Shown here one piece after another: positions 62,652 to 64,000 of a stretch of DNA of 64,000 nucleotides (position 1 is its first letter; each line of letters opens with the position of its first letter). This stretch comes from Phreatobacter aquaticus (GTDB taxonomy: Bacteria; Pseudomonadota; Alphaproteobacteria; Rhizobiales; Phreatobacteraceae), in contig NZ_CP039865.1 in NCBI RefSeq assembly GCF_005160265.1, positions 830,828-894,827 on the forward strand. The letters are read 5' to 3'. The notes beneath the pieces are model-generated. The model was not told the DNA's origin. It ran no database searches and saw only the letters and a list, made by a program, of their open reading frames with translations. Position numbers and translations under genes: made by a program.

Positions 62652-63464
62652 ATGCCGCTGACGATTGCCACCTGGAACATCAATTCGGTCCGCCTGCGCA
62701 TCGAATCGGTCGCGCGCTTCGTCGAAGCCTACCGCCCCGACATCCTGTGCCTGCAGGAAACCAAATGCATGGATGGCCAGTTCCCGCTGGCGGATCTCCG
62801 CAAGATGGGCTTCGACCACATCGCGATCCACGGGCAGAAGGGTTATCACGGCGTGGCTATCGCCTCCCGCTACGCGTTCCGGGATCCCGAGCGGAAGCCC
62901 TTCTTCGGCAAGGAAGATGCCCGTCACATCTCGGTCGTGCTCGCCGATGGCCCGGCCACCGGCACCCGCATCCACAACTTCTACATCCCCGCCGGCGGCG
63001 ACGAGCCCGACCCGGCCATCAACCCGAAATTCGCCCACAAGCTGGGCTTTCTCGACGAGATGGAGGCCTGGGACGGCCTGAAGGTTGGCGACGCCGGCAA
63101 TCGCTCGATCCTCGTCGGCGACCTCAACATTGCCCCCTACGAGCATGACGTCTGGAGCTCCAAGCAGCTCAAGGGCGTCGTTTCCCACACGCCGCTCGAG
63201 CGCCGCCGCCTGATCGAGGTGGCCAAGGCCGGCCAGTGGGTCGACATGATGCGCGAACTGACGCCTGAACCCGAGAAGCTCTACACGTGGTGGAGCTACC
63301 GCTCGCCCGACTGGGCTGCCGCCAACAAAGGCCGCCGGCTTGACCATGTCTGGGTCAGCCCGACGCTCGGACCGGCCATGCGCGGCTTCGAGATCGTCAA
63401 GGACGCCCGCTCCTGGGAGCGCCCGTCCGACCACGCGCCGGTCATCGCCACCCTCGATCTCTGA
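62652..63464 (+). CDS. xth: Exodeoxyribonuclease III
   Basis: A 270-residue AP endonuclease/3'-5' exonuclease of base-excision repair. It opens LTIATWNINSVRLR and has the catalytic Glu in LCLQETKCMD, DLNIAPYEHDVW, RRLDHVWVSP and the C-terminal SDHAPVIATLDL, all standard for the ExoIII family. It is divergent from the xerD group and followed by a 164-base gap holding dyad repeats for the ArsR gene. Confidence 0.96.
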   Translation: MPLTIATWNINSVRLRIESVARFVEAYRPDILCLQETKCMDGQFPLADLRKMGFDHIAIHGQKGYHGVAIASRYAFRDPERKPFFGKEDARHISVVLADGPATGTRIHNFYIPAGGDEPDPAINPKFAHKLGFLDEMEAWDGLKVGDAGNRSILVGDLNIAPYEHDVWSSKQLKGVVSHTPLERRRLIEVAKAGQWVDMMRELTPEPEKLYTWWSYRSPDWAAANKGRRLDHVWVSPTLGPAMRGFEIVKDARSWERPSDHAPVIATLDL

Positions 63465-63579
63465 TCCCGAAAGCCTGCCGCAAGCCGGACGGAGACCCTC
63501 CGCAGCAGGAGCAAATAGGCTCCACGGAAGGAGGTCTCGCTCCTGCTGATTGCGCGTTCCAACCGCGCTTGGAAAATTA

Positions 63580-63637
63580 TTGAACCAACCGGTTGAACAT
63601 CTGCGGAAGCTCTGCTACGTTCAACCTTATGGTTCAA
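63580..63637. promoter_or_regulatory. Two 18-bp dyads, probable ArsR operators
   Basis: Site 1 (63580-63597) is TTGAACC-AACC-GGTTGAA and site 2 (63620-63637) is TTCAACC-TTAT-GGTTCAA. Both fit TTSAACC-N4-GGTTSAA and lie exactly 40 bp apart, about four helical turns. Site 2 covers the ATG at 63629. A related TTCCAA-N6-TTGGAA dyad lies upstream at 63557-63574. Autoregulation by the ArsR protein is inferred. Confidence 0.55.
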
Positions 63638-63988
63638 CATCACACCCATTCACTCGACACCGTCTTCCACGCGCTGGCCGATCCCACCCGCCGCGCCATG
63701 CTGCGCCGCCTCGCCGATGGCGAGAGCGGCATCGGCGATCTCGCCGCCCCCTTCGACATGTCCTTTGCCGGCGCCTCCAAGCATGTCCGCATCCTGGAGC
63801 GGGCCGGTCTGGTCCGCCGCGAGGTGCGCGGGCGCACCCACGTCTGCACGCTTGAGGCTGCACCTCTCGCCGAAGCAGACCAATGGTTGAATTTCTACCA
63901 GCGGTTCTGGACCGAACGGCTCGATGCCCTGGAAGCGATCCTCAAGGCTGAGGATGCCGCCAAGGCCAAGGGAGAGCCCAAGGCCTGA
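63629..63988 (+). CDS. ArsR/SmtB family winged-helix regulator (SdpR-like)
   Basis: A 119-residue regulator. It has FHALADPTRRAMLRRLADGE, then a helix-turn-helix with FAGASKHVRILERAGLVRREVRG, noted as SFAGASKHVRILERAGL. The ATG at 63629 follows family N-termini; a TTG upstream (63593) is rejected. It lacks the CxC-type metal-binding cysteines of ArsR/SmtB sensors, so it is of the metal-independent SdpR/YgaV-like type. Such genes are often followed by an SRPBCC/AHSA1 partner, which would lie beyond the right edge. Confidence 0.92.
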   Translation: MVQHHTHSLDTVFHALADPTRRAMLRRLADGESGIGDLAAPFDMSFAGASKHVRILERAGLVRREVRGRTHVCTLEAAPLAEADQWLNFYQRFWTERLDALEAILKAEDAAKAKGEPKA

Positions 63989-64000
63989 TCCTCCCGTTGC

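Overview
This window looks like ordinary core chromosome of a high-GC alphaproteobacterium, most likely order Hyphomicrobiales (Rhizobiales). The evidence is gene content and order: lysC-ptsP-prfA-prmC in a row, an accA / xerD / L,D-transpeptidase cluster, alphaproteobacterial families (DUF2125, DUF2794, DUF1223), and strongly G/C-ending codons throughout. I cannot name the genus. I see no phage, insertion sequence, integrase of a mobile island, CRISPR array, toxin-antitoxin pair or defence system. Genes are tightly packed, many with ATGA or TGATG stop/start overlaps, and no gene-free stretch exceeds 300 bases.

Layout: 1-2.4 kb is the 3' part of aconitase. 2.6-6.6 kb holds a DUF1223 protein, a glycosyltransferase coupled to a coiled-coil protein, a small protein and a CAP-domain lipoprotein. 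6.6-12.9 kb (minus strand) is a catabolic operon: split allophanate hydrolase (amidase plus separate C-terminal domain), a nitrate/taurine-type ABC importer, a PuuE-like deacetylase and an SDR, with a GntR-type regulator next to it. 13.9-18.5 kb holds DUF2125, ChaC, UbiH, cold-shock protein and UbiG. 18.6-25.2 kb is the conserved lysC / ptsP / prfA / prmC block. 25.3-35.3 kb mixes an FTR1 iron permease, a methyltransferase, CoxG, a metallopeptidase, FtsY, an RluA-type pseudouridine synthase, a PaaK-like ligase, ferrochelatase and an SPFH/NfeD pair.

35.3-41.9 kb is a second catabolic locus: a 2-hydroxyacid dehydrogenase divergent from a CUT1-type ABC importer operon that ends in a 3-hydroxyisobutyrate/L-threonate-type dehydrogenase. 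41.9-45.8 kb has a MarR regulator and a third operon (amidohydrolase, FAD oxidase, NAD(P)H-quinone-reductase-like protein). tRNA-Gly(GCC) lies at 46.1 kb. 46.2-49.6 kb holds small and single genes. 49.8-52.6 kb pairs an IlvD/Edd dehydratase with a MetX-like hydrolase. 52.6-64 kb holds DUF2794, an SbmA/YddA-like ABC protein, an AEC transporter, a lone receiver domain, a glutamine amidotransferase, ThpR, an L,D-transpeptidase, AccA, XerD, Xth and an ArsR regulator.

The most noteworthy items are the split allophanate hydrolase inside a ureide-type uptake/degradation operon with a matching GntR-like operator, stem-loops placed exactly between the binding-protein and permease genes of both ABC operons, an Irr/ICE-like box before the iron permease, and two identically built dyads 40 bp apart around the ArsR start. 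I found no clearly undescribed system; these are candidate observations.
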